From Rhodoferax bucti (GTDB lineage: Bacteria; Pseudomonadota; Gammaproteobacteria; Burkholderiales; Burkholderiaceae_C), in NCBI RefSeq assembly GCF_005876985.1, contig NZ_VAHD01000003.1, positions 1 to 64,000 of the forward strand: DNA of 64,000 nucleotides, in the 5' to 3' direction. The notes beneath the pieces were generated by a model. The model had not been told where the DNA came from and ran no database searches. It was given only the letters and a program-made list of their open reading frames with translations. Every line of letters starts with the position of its first letter. Position 1 is the stretch's first letter. The position numbers and the translations under genes were made by a program. Of this stretch, positions 56,989 to 64,000 are shown piece by piece.

Positions 56989-57327
56989 TTATAAAAGGCG
57001 GCCGTCTTCACCCAAGGCGGCGTCCAAACGCTCCATGAGGGAGTGCAGCAGCAGAGCGCCATCGCCCTCTACCGCTGGGGGAATCGTAAGCGCGGCGGCT
57101 GCTGGTACAGGTTCAGGCGGTGCTGCAGGTTTTTCAGACAAGTCAAAAGCGAGGTTGAGTGCTGCCAGCACTGCAATGCGGTCACGGGCGCGCACTTTGC
57201 CTGCATCGCGGATTTTGCACATGGCCGTGTCTACCCGCTCTACAGCTTCCAGCAGGCGGGCATCGCCGCCTTCGGGGCATCCAAGCAAATAGCTTTGCCC
57301 CATGATTTGAACTTCCAGCTGTTTCAT
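56989..57327 (-). CDS. zapA: Cell division protein ZapA
   Basis: 112 residues. It binds FtsZ and promotes Z-ring bundling. The N-terminus MKQLEVQIMGQSYLLGCPEG is typical, as is VRARDRIAVLAALNLAFDL, which is followed by an Ala/Pro-rich variable linker and a helical end. It overlaps the upstream zapB-like gene by 4 nt and is followed by 6S RNA. Confidence 0.92.
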   Translation of the reverse strand: MKQLEVQIMGQSYLLGCPEGGDARLLEAVERVDTAMCKIRDAGKVRARDRIAVLAALNLAFDLSEKPAAPPEPVPAAAALTIPPAVEGDGALLLHSLMERLDAALGEDGRLL

Positions 57328-57548
57328 GACGGGTCTTTGTGGGTGACCAGGTTGTCGGGCAGGCGCTCCAGCAGCGCATCCACCCGGGCACGCGCCGCAC
57401 TCAAGCGGGACTTCAGCGCATCCCGCTCGTGGGTGAGTGTTTCCACCTGGCTGGTGAGCAAGGCGTTAGTGCGCTGCAATTCTTCATAGCGAAGCAGCAG
57501 GCGCTCCACGCGCTCGGCAATTTGGTCGATGGGAGTCTGATTCGACAT
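57324..57548 (-). CDS. Small coiled-coil protein, ZapB-like (TIGR02449 type)
   Basis: 74 residues, almost entirely coiled coil: a Leu heptad from IDQIAERVERLLLRYEELQ through VETLTHERDALKSRL. It lies directly before zapA with a 4-nt overlap, the position held by TIGR02449/zapB-type genes in related bacteria. It is likely a Z-ring associated factor, by context. The ATG at 57548 is used. Confidence 0.75.
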   Translation of the reverse strand: MSNQTPIDQIAERVERLLLRYEELQRTNALLTSQVETLTHERDALKSRLSAARARVDALLERLPDNLVTHKDPS

Positions 57549-57599
57549 AAGGCGTTCATTGTAGGGGTGGCGCAAGCAACAGCTGCGTAAAATGCAGCG

Positions 57600-57808
57600 T
57601 GTTGGTGCTCGCGGTGTGGTTCGCATGCCGCAGTTCAACGGGAAGCAGGAGAGGGTGCCGCATGCGGTGATCTTTAACCTGCGCTGCCCCCGCAACGGTA
57701 AGTGGACGTGTCGTTTCGACACTGCTTTCATCACAGTCACTGAACGCTTTGAACACGCGCTTGGGAAGACGATGAGGGTTGCCTCCACCAGCCCGGATAC
57801 CGGCCAAC
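57600..57808 (+). promoter_or_regulatory. Cobalamin riboswitch
   Basis: The expected conserved blocks appear in order: a 5' ggtgctcgcggtgtgg, then ttcaacgggaagc, gctgcccccgcaacggtaag, cagtcactg, gcttgggaagac, and the B12 box gcccggataccggcc (57791-57805). It lies about 100 bp ahead of cobB and should lower expression of the B12 operon when adenosylcobalamin is abundant. A promoter upstream (57549-57600) was not clear. Confidence 0.95.
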
Positions 57809-57905
57809 AAGGTGGAGATGCGCCCAGCGCACATCCGTAACGCTCATGCCCTGGCGGGGAAGCCGGGGAGAGTGATGCAACACAAGGCATGCATTGGCGC
57901 TTGCA

Positions 57906-59381
57906 ATGTCACGTTCCTGCCCGGCACTACTGATTACCGCCCCGTCCTCAGGACAGGGAAAGACGACGGTCACGTCCGCTTTGGCGCGCCTGCATGCGCG
58001 CCAGGGGCGACGGGTGCGCGTCTTCAAGTGCGGACCGGATTTTCTGGACCCCTACTGGCACCAGTTGGCCAGTGGCGCGCCCGTCTACCAGCTGGACTTG
58101 TGGATGACCGGCGACGCGGATTGCCGCCAACGCCTGTGGCAGGCGGCGCAAGAAGCGGACTTGATTCTGGTGGAAGGCGTCATGGGCCTGTTTGATGGCG
58201 ACCCGAGTGCTGCCGACTTGGCCCAGCGCTTTGGCTTGCCGGTGATGGCGGTCATGGACTCTGGATCCATGGCAGGCACCTTCGGCGCACTGGCCTACGG
58301 CCTGCAAACCTTCCGCCCCGGCCTGCGCTGGGCCGGTGCTTTGGCCAACCGCGTTGCTACCGAGCGCCACGCCGCCATGCTGCAACGCAGCCTGCGCAGC
58401 GACAGCCCCTGGCTGGGCGCCGTGATGCGCAATGCCGCCATGACACTCCCTGAACGTCACCTTGGCCTAACGGTTGCAAGCGAAGTCGCCGACGCCCAAG
58501 CCCGCCTAGATGCCGCTGCTGACGCATTGGCCAATACGCCGCTAGGAAAAATGAGCCTGCAAGACCTGCAACTGTGGTCCGTAGAGTTCGAAGTGCTAAA
58601 AACAGGTCAAGCGCCAGAGCGAGCCCTCAAGGGCGAGGCGGCTGAGCGCACTGCGCAGGTGGAGGAGGAGCCCGCGCAGCGGGCGGGGGACACGGAGCAG
58701 GGTGCTCAGCCGCTTCGCCCGACCGCCCACACGTCGCCGAACCAAACGACCACAAGCCCAAATCTCAAAAGCAAAACCATCGCAGTAGCCCGTGATACAG
58801 CCTTCTGCTTTATCTACACCGCGAACCTTGAGTGCCTGCAAGCACTGGGCGCCAAGCTGGTGTTCTTCTCGCCGCTCGCAGACTCCACCTTGCCCGCCTG
58901 CGATGCGGTGTGGATTCCCGGCGGCTACCCCGAGCTGCACGCCAGCACCCTCGCCGCCAATATTGCTTTACGCGACAGCTTGGCCGCCCATGTGCAAGCC
59001 GGCAAGCCCGTGTGGGCCGAATGCGGCGGCATGATGGCGCTGTTTGAATCGATCACGACCACGGATGGTGCACGCCACACGCTCTGGGGCTTGCTGCCCG
59101 GCGACGTCACCATGCACAAGCGCTTGTCCGCGTTGGGGCCCCAGCAGCTCAAGCTGCAGTCTGGCACCCTGCGCGGCCACACCTTTCACTACTCCACCAG
59201 CGCCAGTCCGCTGGTGCCCGTTACCCGCACTGCGCGTCCGGACCACGACCCCATGCAAGACGCCGGTGAGGCCCTGTGGCAGCAGGGTTCGGTGCGGGCC
59301 AGCTATTTCCACGCCTGGTTTCCGTCCTGCCCCGAGGCCGTGGTGGAACTGTTCACCCCCGTGCAAGAGAGCGTTGCATGA
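57906..59381 (+). CDS. cobB: Cobyrinic acid a,c-diamide synthase
   Basis: 491 residues, ATG at 57906 (MSRSCPALLITAP). It amidates the a and c side chains of cobyrinic acid using glutamine and ATP. The N-terminal ATPase domain has SGQGKTTVTSAL; the C-terminal glutamine amidotransferase-like domain starts near KTIAVARDTAFCFIY and holds the catalytic Cys in WAECGGMMALF. Between them, residues about 242-272 are encoded by an R2 repeat, making the linker unusually long, Glu/Arg/Gln-rich and probably disordered. First gene after the B12 riboswitch; overlaps the next gene by 4 nt. Confidence 0.94.
   Translation: MSRSCPALLITAPSSGQGKTTVTSALARLHARQGRRVRVFKCGPDFLDPYWHQLASGAPVYQLDLWMTGDADCRQRLWQAAQEADLILVEGVMGLFDGDPSAADLAQRFGLPVMAVMDSGSMAGTFGALAYGLQTFRPGLRWAGALANRVATERHAAMLQRSLRSDSPWLGAVMRNAAMTLPERHLGLTVASEVADAQARLDAAADALANTPLGKMSLQDLQLWSVEFEVLKTGQAPERALKGEAAERTAQVEEEPAQRAGDTEQGAQPLRPTAHTSPNQTTTSPNLKSKTIAVARDTAFCFIYTANLECLQALGAKLVFFSPLADSTLPACDAVWIPGGYPELHASTLAANIALRDSLAAHVQAGKPVWAECGGMMALFESITTTDGARHTLWGLLPGDVTMHKRLSALGPQQLKLQSGTLRGHTFHYSTSASPLVPVTRTARPDHDPMQDAGEALWQQGSVRASYFHAWFPSCPEAVVELFTPVQESVA
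58631..58720. repeat. R2 palindromic element, in frame within cobB
   Basis: A 90-bp insert (exactly 30 codons). Outer arms gggcgaggcggctgagc (58631-58647) and gctcagccgcttcgccc (58704-58720) pair over 17 bp with one mismatch. The core 58663-58699 is the exact reverse complement of 5330-5366. It encodes part of the CobB interdomain linker without stop or frame change. Confidence 0.85.
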
Positions 59382-60301
59382 CAAAAGACCTTTTGCATTT
59401 CAGCCCTGGCCCGCAGCGCATCGTCTGCCTGACCGAAGAGACCACCGAGTGGCTGTACCTGTTGGGCCAAGAGCACCGTATCGTCGGCATTTCGGGCTAC
59501 ACCGTGCGCCCCCGGCGGGCACGGGACGAGAAGCCCCGCGTCAGCGCCTTCCTGAGTGCCAAGACGGACAAGATCATGGCGCTGCAGCCCGATTGCGTGT
59601 TCGGTTTTTCAGATTTGCAAGCGGACATTGCGGCCGATCTGGTCAAGCGCGGGGTGCAGGTCACCATCTTCAACCAGCGCAGCGTGGCCGACATTTTTTC
59701 CATGCTGTACCAAGTCGCCGCCATGGTGGGCGAGGCCGAGCAGGGCGCCCGGCGCATTGCCGACATGCAAGCCGGTCTGCGAGCCATGCAAGCCGCGGTG
59801 GCAACTCGCCTGGCTGCCGGTGCGCGCCGGCCCAAGGTGTATTTTGAAGAGTGGGACGAGCCCCACATCAGCGCCATCCGCTGGGTGTCGGAGTTGATGG
59901 CGATTGCCGGCGGGGACGATTGCTTCCCGGAGTTGGCGCAAGAGCCCATGGGCAAGCAGCGCATCATTGCGAACGGTGCCACCATCGTGCAGCGCGCGCC
60001 CGACATCGTGCTGGGCTCCTGGTGCGGTAAAAAATTCCGCCCTGAAAAGGTCGCTACCCGAGAAGGCTTGGCTGATGTACCAGCCGTGAGGGACGGGCAG
60101 CTGTTTGAAATCAAGTCCGCCGACATCCTGCAGCCCGGCCCCGCCGCCTTGACGGATGGGGTGCAGCAAATGCACCGCCTTTTCATGCAGTGGATGGACA
60201 ACCCTGTGGCCCCCACGCTTGCCACTGCGTGTGCTGCGCTGCCCGCCGAGGAGGCCGTCCGCGCCTTGGGGCGGCCCGGCGGCTCGGGAGCCTCTCCATG
60301 A
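59378..60301 (+). CDS. Cobalamin-binding protein, BtuF-like, without signal peptide
   Basis: 307 residues with the periplasmic-binding-protein fold of B12/iron-siderophore uptake (RIVCLTEETTEWLYLLGQ, VFGFSDLQADIAADLVKRG, RVNPAF absent, then VYFEEWDEPHISAIRWVSEL). The start is fixed by the ATGA overlap with cobB and is followed at once by the folded domain, so there is no export signal. This form, known from cob clusters, may bind corrinoids in the cytoplasm. A second, secreted binding protein is encoded at 62988. Confidence 0.88.
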   Translation: MTKDLLHFSPGPQRIVCLTEETTEWLYLLGQEHRIVGISGYTVRPRRARDEKPRVSAFLSAKTDKIMALQPDCVFGFSDLQADIAADLVKRGVQVTIFNQRSVADIFSMLYQVAAMVGEAEQGARRIADMQAGLRAMQAAVATRLAAGARRPKVYFEEWDEPHISAIRWVSELMAIAGGDDCFPELAQEPMGKQRIIANGATIVQRAPDIVLGSWCGKKFRPEKVATREGLADVPAVRDGQLFEIKSADILQPGPAALTDGVQQMHRLFMQWMDNPVAPTLATACAALPAEEAVRALGRPGGSGASP

Positions 60302-60879
60302 CCGCATTCACCATAGCCCGCAGCGAGCTCATTCTGGGGGGCCAGAAAAGTGGCAAATCCCGCCGTGCCGAGTTGTTGGCCCGGCAGTGGGTGCAGCAGT
60401 CGCCGGATCATCGCGCCGTCATGGTCGCCACTGCCCAGCCGTGGGATGACGAAATGCGCCTGCGCATCGCCTGCCACCAGCAAGAGCGTGCCGAGCGGGT
60501 GCCGGGCATGACGACGGTGGAAGAGCCGCTGGCGCTCGCCGAGGCGATTGCGCAGCACAGCACACCGGCCACGCTGGTGGTGGTGGATTGCCTCACCCTG
60601 TGGATGACCAACCAGCTGATGCCGCCAGATTTTGACCCTAATAGCCCTCCAGCGCCCGTAGATACCGCGCGAGCAGCTTCTCTTTTGATAGTAATTTCAC
60701 AGGCGCCCGGCCCGGTAGTGCTGGTGGGTAACGAAATTGGCTTGGGCGTGATCCCCATGGGCCGCGAGGTGCGCGCCTTTGTGGACGCGCTGGGCCGGCT
60801 CAACCAGCAGGTGGCAGCCACCTGCGAGCGCGTGACCCTCATGGCCGCCGGCTTGCCGCTGACCCTGAAAGCGCCCTGA
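60298..60879 (+). CDS. cobU: Adenosylcobinamide kinase/adenosylcobinamide-phosphate guanylyltransferase
   Basis: 193 residues, the bifunctional enzyme of nucleotide-loop assembly (CobU/CobP). The P-loop is LGGQKSGKSRRAE; VATAQPWDDEM and VVVDCLTLWMTNQL are typical. Residues about 115-133 (NSPPAPVDTARAASLLIVI) come from an R1 repeat placed between conserved blocks. ATGA overlap with the upstream gene. Confidence 0.95.
   Translation: MTAFTIARSELILGGQKSGKSRRAELLARQWVQQSPDHRAVMVATAQPWDDEMRLRIACHQQERAERVPGMTTVEEPLALAEAIAQHSTPATLVVVDCLTLWMTNQLMPPDFDPNSPPAPVDTARAASLLIVISQAPGPVVLVGNEIGLGVIPMGREVRAFVDALGRLNQQVAATCERVTLMAAGLPLTLKAP
60641..60697 (+). repeat. R1 palindromic repeat, in frame within cobU
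   Basis: Reads atagccctccagcgcccgta, then gataccgcgcgagcagctt, then tttgatagtaattt, in coding-sense orientation. Confidence 0.75.
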
Positions 60880-60904
60880 AACATTTTTACCAAGGAGCCA
60901 TCGC

Positions 60905-61582
60905 ATGCACATCGAACCCGGGTTGGTCGACACCACCAAAATCTTCCTCAGCTACGCCACCGCCACCACGGCCGCGCTTTATGCCACCAAACTGGCAGTC
61001 GATGCCGCCCAAAAAGATGGCCCATGGGCCCTGATTGCCCGCGCGCTGCTGTGCGTGGGCTTGGTGTTCTGCTTTTTTGAAGTGGCACCGCACCACCCCG
61101 TGGGCGTGTCCGAAGTGCATCTGATTTTGGGCACTACTTTGATGTTGATGTTCGGCGTGGCACCAGCGGCCATCGGCCTGATGGGCGGCTTGCTGATCCA
61201 GAGCGTGTTTTTCGCGCAGCAGGATTTGCCCCAGTACGGCATGAACGTCACCACCTTGCTGGTGCCTCTGTTTGTCACCGCTGCCTTGGCCCGCCGCATC
61301 GTGCCTGCCAACGTGGCCTATGTGGACCTGACGTACCTCCAAGCCTTCAAGCTGTCCGCCGCCTACCAAGGCGGCATCGTGGCATGGGTGGCTTTCTGGG
61401 CCATTTACGGCCGTGGCGTGGGCATGGAAAACATGAGCCAGATCGCCACGTTTGGCGCGGCCTACATGACCGTCGTGCTGGTCGAGCCGCTGGTGGACTT
61501 GGGGGTGTTGGCCGCTGCCAAAGCCCTGCGCCGCTTGCAGGGCGACCTGCTGGTGAACCAGCGCGTGTACTCCGCTGCCTAA
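60905..61582 (+). CDS. CbiM-type energy-coupling factor transporter substrate-capture protein
   Basis: 225 residues, a membrane protein with about six helices. It begins MHIEPGLVD; the first Met and His2 are the metal ligands of CbiM/NikM cobalt or nickel capture proteins. Membrane runs include ALLCVGLVFCFFEVAP and LMLMFGVAPAAIGLMGGLLI. No CbiN, CbiQ or CbiO is adjacent in this window. The following ATPase is of the BtuD type, so it is an apparently solitary CbiM or uses partners encoded elsewhere. It probably brings in cobalt for the B12 pathway. Confidence 0.82.
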   Translation: MHIEPGLVDTTKIFLSYATATTAALYATKLAVDAAQKDGPWALIARALLCVGLVFCFFEVAPHHPVGVSEVHLILGTTLMLMFGVAPAAIGLMGGLLIQSVFFAQQDLPQYGMNVTTLLVPLFVTAALARRIVPANVAYVDLTYLQAFKLSAAYQGGIVAWVAFWAIYGRGVGMENMSQIATFGAAYMTVVLVEPLVDLGVLAAAKALRRLQGDLLVNQRVYSAA

Positions 61583-61610
61583 ACATTTGCTGAACTGAAG
61601 GACTGTTGTT

Positions 61611-62180
61611 GTGGATTTGATCGCCCCCCCCGTTGACCGCGACACGCCCCGCCCCCAAGGCGAGCGGCGTGGTTTGATTTTGGTGCACACCGGCACCGGC
61701 AAAGGCAAAAGCACGGCAGCCTTCGGGCTGGCCCTGCGCGCCCACGGCCGGGGCAAGGCGGTCAAGGTCTACCAGTTCATGAAAGTGCCCACCGCGCGTT
61801 TTGGCGAGCACCGCCTGTTTGAGCAGCTGGGCATTCCTATCGTGGGGCTGGGCGACGGCTTCACCTGGAAGAGCAAAGACCTCGACCACTCTGCCGAGCT
61901 GGCCCAGGCCGGCTGGGAGCAAGCCAAAGCCACCGTGATGGCCGGCGAGCACTTCATGGTGGTGCTGGACGAAATCATGTACCCGCTGCGCTACGGCTGG
62001 ATTCCGCTGGAATCCATCCTGTCCTGCTTGCGCGAGCGCCCGTCGCATGTGCATGTGGTGCTGACGGGCCGCAACGCGCCGGCCGAGCTGATTGAGCTGG
62101 CCGACACGGTGACCGAAATGACGCTCATCAAACACCACTTCAAAGCCGGTGTGCCCGCCCAACGCGGGATTGAAGACTGA
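61611..62180 (+). CDS. cobO: Cob(I)yrinic acid a,c-diamide adenosyltransferase
   Basis: 189 residues of the CobO/BtuR/CobA type. It transfers the adenosyl group of ATP to cobalt. The P-loop is HTGTGKGKSTAAFGLALRA; the second conserved block is FMVVLDEIMYPLRYGW. The start is GTG at 61611. The stop overlaps the next start (TGATG). Confidence 0.96.
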   Translation: MDLIAPPVDRDTPRPQGERRGLILVHTGTGKGKSTAAFGLALRAHGRGKAVKVYQFMKVPTARFGEHRLFEQLGIPIVGLGDGFTWKSKDLDHSAELAQAGWEQAKATVMAGEHFMVVLDEIMYPLRYGWIPLESILSCLRERPSHVHVVLTGRNAPAELIELADTVTEMTLIKHHFKAGVPAQRGIED

Positions 62181-62998
62181 TGACCGAGCCCCGGGTCGCC
62201 TCCGCCGAGCCTGCCTTGTCTCTCGCTGGCGTGTCGTACCAGCGGCAGGGGCGGGCGGTGCTGGCGCAGGTGTCGCTGGACATGCCGTTTGGCCAGCACA
62301 TTGCACTGCTGGGGCCCAACGGGGCGGGCAAGTCCAGCCTGCTGCACCTGATGGCGGGACGCCTGCGGCCCGACTCCGGGCAGGTGGCGCTGGGCGGCAC
62401 CGATTTGCAGCACATGCCCGGCCCGGAGCGGGCGCGGCAGATGGCCGTGGTGCACCAGCACGAATTCATTCACGCCCAGCTTCGGGTGCGCGACTACGTA
62501 GCCCTGGGCCGTACCCCCCACACCGGCGCGAGCCGGGCTGAACACGCGCACGCCATCGACACGGCTTTGAGCCGCTGCCGCTTGCAAGGCCTGCAAGACA
62601 GGGCCATGGGCACGCTCTCGGGCGGAGAGCAGCAGCGCAGCGCCATTGCCCGCGCCTTGGCCCAAGAGCCCCGCATTTTGTTGCTCGATGAGCCCACCAA
62701 CCATTTGGACCTGCGCACCCGCGCTGATGTGCTGGACCTGCTGGCCAGCCTGGAGATCACGGTGGTCGCCGCATTGCACGAGCTGAGCCTGGTGCAGCGC
62801 TTCGCCCACCGCGCCGTGTTGTTGGGTGAGGGCAGGGTGGTGGCTGACGATGTGCCCGCGCGGGTACTCACGCCCGAGCTGGTGCTTGGCAATTTTGGTA
62901 TGGATGTGTTTTACCTGCCGCTGCCCCACCGCGACCAACCGGTCGCCGTGTTTGAATCCCCCGGGCTCCGCCACTCAATCCGTGAATATGAAAACTAA
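62180..62998 (+). CDS. ABC transporter ATP-binding protein (BtuD/FecE-like)
   Basis: 272 residues. Walker A is GPNGAGKSS, the signature is LSGGEQQRSAIARAL, Walker B is ILLLDEPTNHLD, and the switch His lies in VVAALHELSLVQR. The family energises uptake of B12 or iron-siderophores through FecCD/BtuC permeases. Its 3' end overlaps the secreted binding-protein gene by 11 nt. Confidence 0.92.
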   Translation: MTEPRVASAEPALSLAGVSYQRQGRAVLAQVSLDMPFGQHIALLGPNGAGKSSLLHLMAGRLRPDSGQVALGGTDLQHMPGPERARQMAVVHQHEFIHAQLRVRDYVALGRTPHTGASRAEHAHAIDTALSRCRLQGLQDRAMGTLSGGEQQRSAIARALAQEPRILLLDEPTNHLDLRTRADVLDLLASLEITVVAALHELSLVQRFAHRAVLLGEGRVVADDVPARVLTPELVLGNFGMDVFYLPLPHRDQPVAVFESPGLRHSIREYEN

Positions 62999-63959
62999 AA
63001 CCAATCTCACTTTTTCCTGCCGCTCGTGGCTTACCGCTTGTGGCCTCTCGGTGCTCTCTTTGGCGGCACAGGCCCAAACCTTCCCGGTGACGGTGGACAG
63101 CTGCGGCGAAAAACTCACCTTTGCAGCGCCCCCCAAGGCCGCCTTGATTCACGACATCAACATGACGGATATGGCTCTGTCGCTGGGGCTGCAGAGCCAG
63201 ATGGCGGGTGTGAGCGGCATTACCGGCTGGTACAAGATGAGCCCCGAGTTCAAGCAGGCTCTGGGCAACATCCAAGAAATTGCGCCCAAGCAGCCCAGTC
63301 TGGAAAACATCTTGGCGCTCAAGCCCGACTTCTTTTTTGCAGGCTGGAACTACGGCATGGCGGTGGGTGGCGACGTGACCCCCACGACACTGAAAAAATA
63401 CAAAATCCCCACGCTGGTGCTGAGCGAAAGCTGCATCCATGTGGACAAGGCCCGCCCACCCGCCAGCATGGAGCTGCTGTATGCCGACTACCTCAAGCTC
63501 GGCACCATCTTCGGCAAAGAAGCCCAGGCCCGCGCGCAAATCGCCCAGTGGAAGCAGCGCCTGGCGGCTTTGCCCAAAGGCACCGGCAAAGAGCCGCTGC
63601 GCATGTTCTTGTTTGACTCGGGTGAAGACAAACCGTTTACCGCCGGCAAATACGCCATCCCCACCGCGATGATGGCCGCCGTGGGCGGCCGCAACATCAT
63701 GGACGATGTCGACGCCAGCTGGGGCACCGTGGCCTGGGAGGCGGTGGCCGCCCGCAACCCCGAGTTTCTGGTGCTGCTCGATTACCAGAACGACGGCGGC
63801 GCTGACAAGCTCCTCCAGTTCCTGCAAAAGCACCCGCTGATGCAGCACACCACAGCCGTCAAAAACAAGCGTTTTGTGGCCTTGCGTTACGAAGAGCTCA
63901 CCCCCGGCCCGGCCAACGTGGCAGCCATTGAAAAAATGGCCCGCGCCGTCAACCGCTGA
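62988..63959 (+). CDS. ABC transporter substrate-binding protein (cobalamin/Fe-siderophore type), secreted
   Basis: 323 residues from the ATG at 62988. The signal peptide ends near AQA-QTFPV (about 29). The Fe/B12 periplasmic-binding fold is seen in KAALIHDINMTDMALSLGL and PSLENILALKPDFFFAGWN. It likely captures corrinoid or a metal complex for the adjacent ATPase. The permease is probably the next gene, starting at the window edge. Confidence 0.88.
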   Translation: MKTKTNLTFSCRSWLTACGLSVLSLAAQAQTFPVTVDSCGEKLTFAAPPKAALIHDINMTDMALSLGLQSQMAGVSGITGWYKMSPEFKQALGNIQEIAPKQPSLENILALKPDFFFAGWNYGMAVGGDVTPTTLKKYKIPTLVLSESCIHVDKARPPASMELLYADYLKLGTIFGKEAQARAQIAQWKQRLAALPKGTGKEPLRMFLFDSGEDKPFTAGKYAIPTAMMAAVGGRNIMDDVDASWGTVAWEAVAARNPEFLVLLDYQNDGGADKLLQFLQKHPLMQHTTAVKNKRFVALRYEELTPGPANVAAIEKMARAVNR

Positions 63960-64000
63960 TGTTTTGTACCGCCCGCATGCGCCTGGCTCCTGCCACCCGA
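63959..64000 (+). CDS. Probable start of the next gene (partial)
   Basis: An ATG overlaps the binding-protein stop (TGATG) and stays open to the edge (MFCTARMRLAPATR). By context this could be the FecCD/BtuC permease, but 14 codons do not prove it. Confidence 0.35.
   Translation, partial: MFCTARMRLAPATR

Overview
The window is bacterial chromosome, gene-dense and about 60% G+C. Gene content and order point to a betaproteobacterium of the order Burkholderiales, most likely family Comamonadaceae (Rhodoferax-like). Supporting signs are tig-clpP-clpX-lon beside tRNA genes, an exbB-exbD-lpxK-ycaR-kdsB-adk run, xseA-sodB, hpnCDE, a phaC-phaA-phaB locus and a B12-riboswitch-led cob cluster. This placement is inferred from content; no 16S or marker comparison could be run. 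No phage, insertion sequence, CRISPR array or plasmid gene was found. The region looks like core chromosome.

Layout. 0.1-0.6 kb: an N-terminally truncated HAD hydrolase. 0.6-6.3 kb (minus): squalene synthesis genes hpnC-hpnD-hpnE and a penicillin-acylase-family protein. 6.4-10.8 kb (plus): an RND efflux adaptor and pump with a clear promoter and operator-like palindrome. 10.9-17.5 kb: tRNA-Leu, trigger factor, ClpP, ClpX, Lon, then tRNA-Gly, tRNA-Cys and tRNA-Leu. 17.5-26 kb: a hypothetical protein, an HD-GYP protein, an acyl-CoA dehydrogenase/phosphotransferase pair, a Crp/Fnr regulator, a FimV-like protein and a 2-hydroxyacid dehydrogenase. 26-28 kb: lexA with a small partner gene, three tandem SOS-box-like sites, and divergent L-asparaginase. 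28-34 kb: the envelope/LPS operon (minus), then xseA and sodB (plus). 34-41.3 kb: two unrelated NADP-isocitrate dehydrogenases followed by clpS-clpA. 41.4-48.9 kb: assorted housekeeping and salvage genes. 49-52.8 kb: the polyhydroxybutyrate locus. 53-56.7 kb: a translationally coupled HD-GYP and PAS-GGDEF-EAL pair. 56.7-57.5 kb: 6S RNA, zapA and a zapB-like gene (minus). 57.6-64 kb: a cobalamin riboswitch and a tightly overlapping B12 synthesis/uptake operon that runs off the right edge.

The most unusual signal is not a gene. Two families of short dispersed palindromic repeats cut across the annotation. Family R1 (about 50 bp, ten copies) lies between genes and also in frame inside at least seven unrelated proteins. 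HpnE and PgeF consequently share a 16-residue stretch with 12 identities. Family R2 (about 90 bp, two copies) shares a 37-bp identical core, but the outer inverted arms differ between copies while each stays self-complementary. One copy lies between hpnC and hpnD; the other adds about 30 codons to the linker of CobB. This resembles the in-frame palindromic elements known from Rickettsia and is the best candidate here for something under-described.
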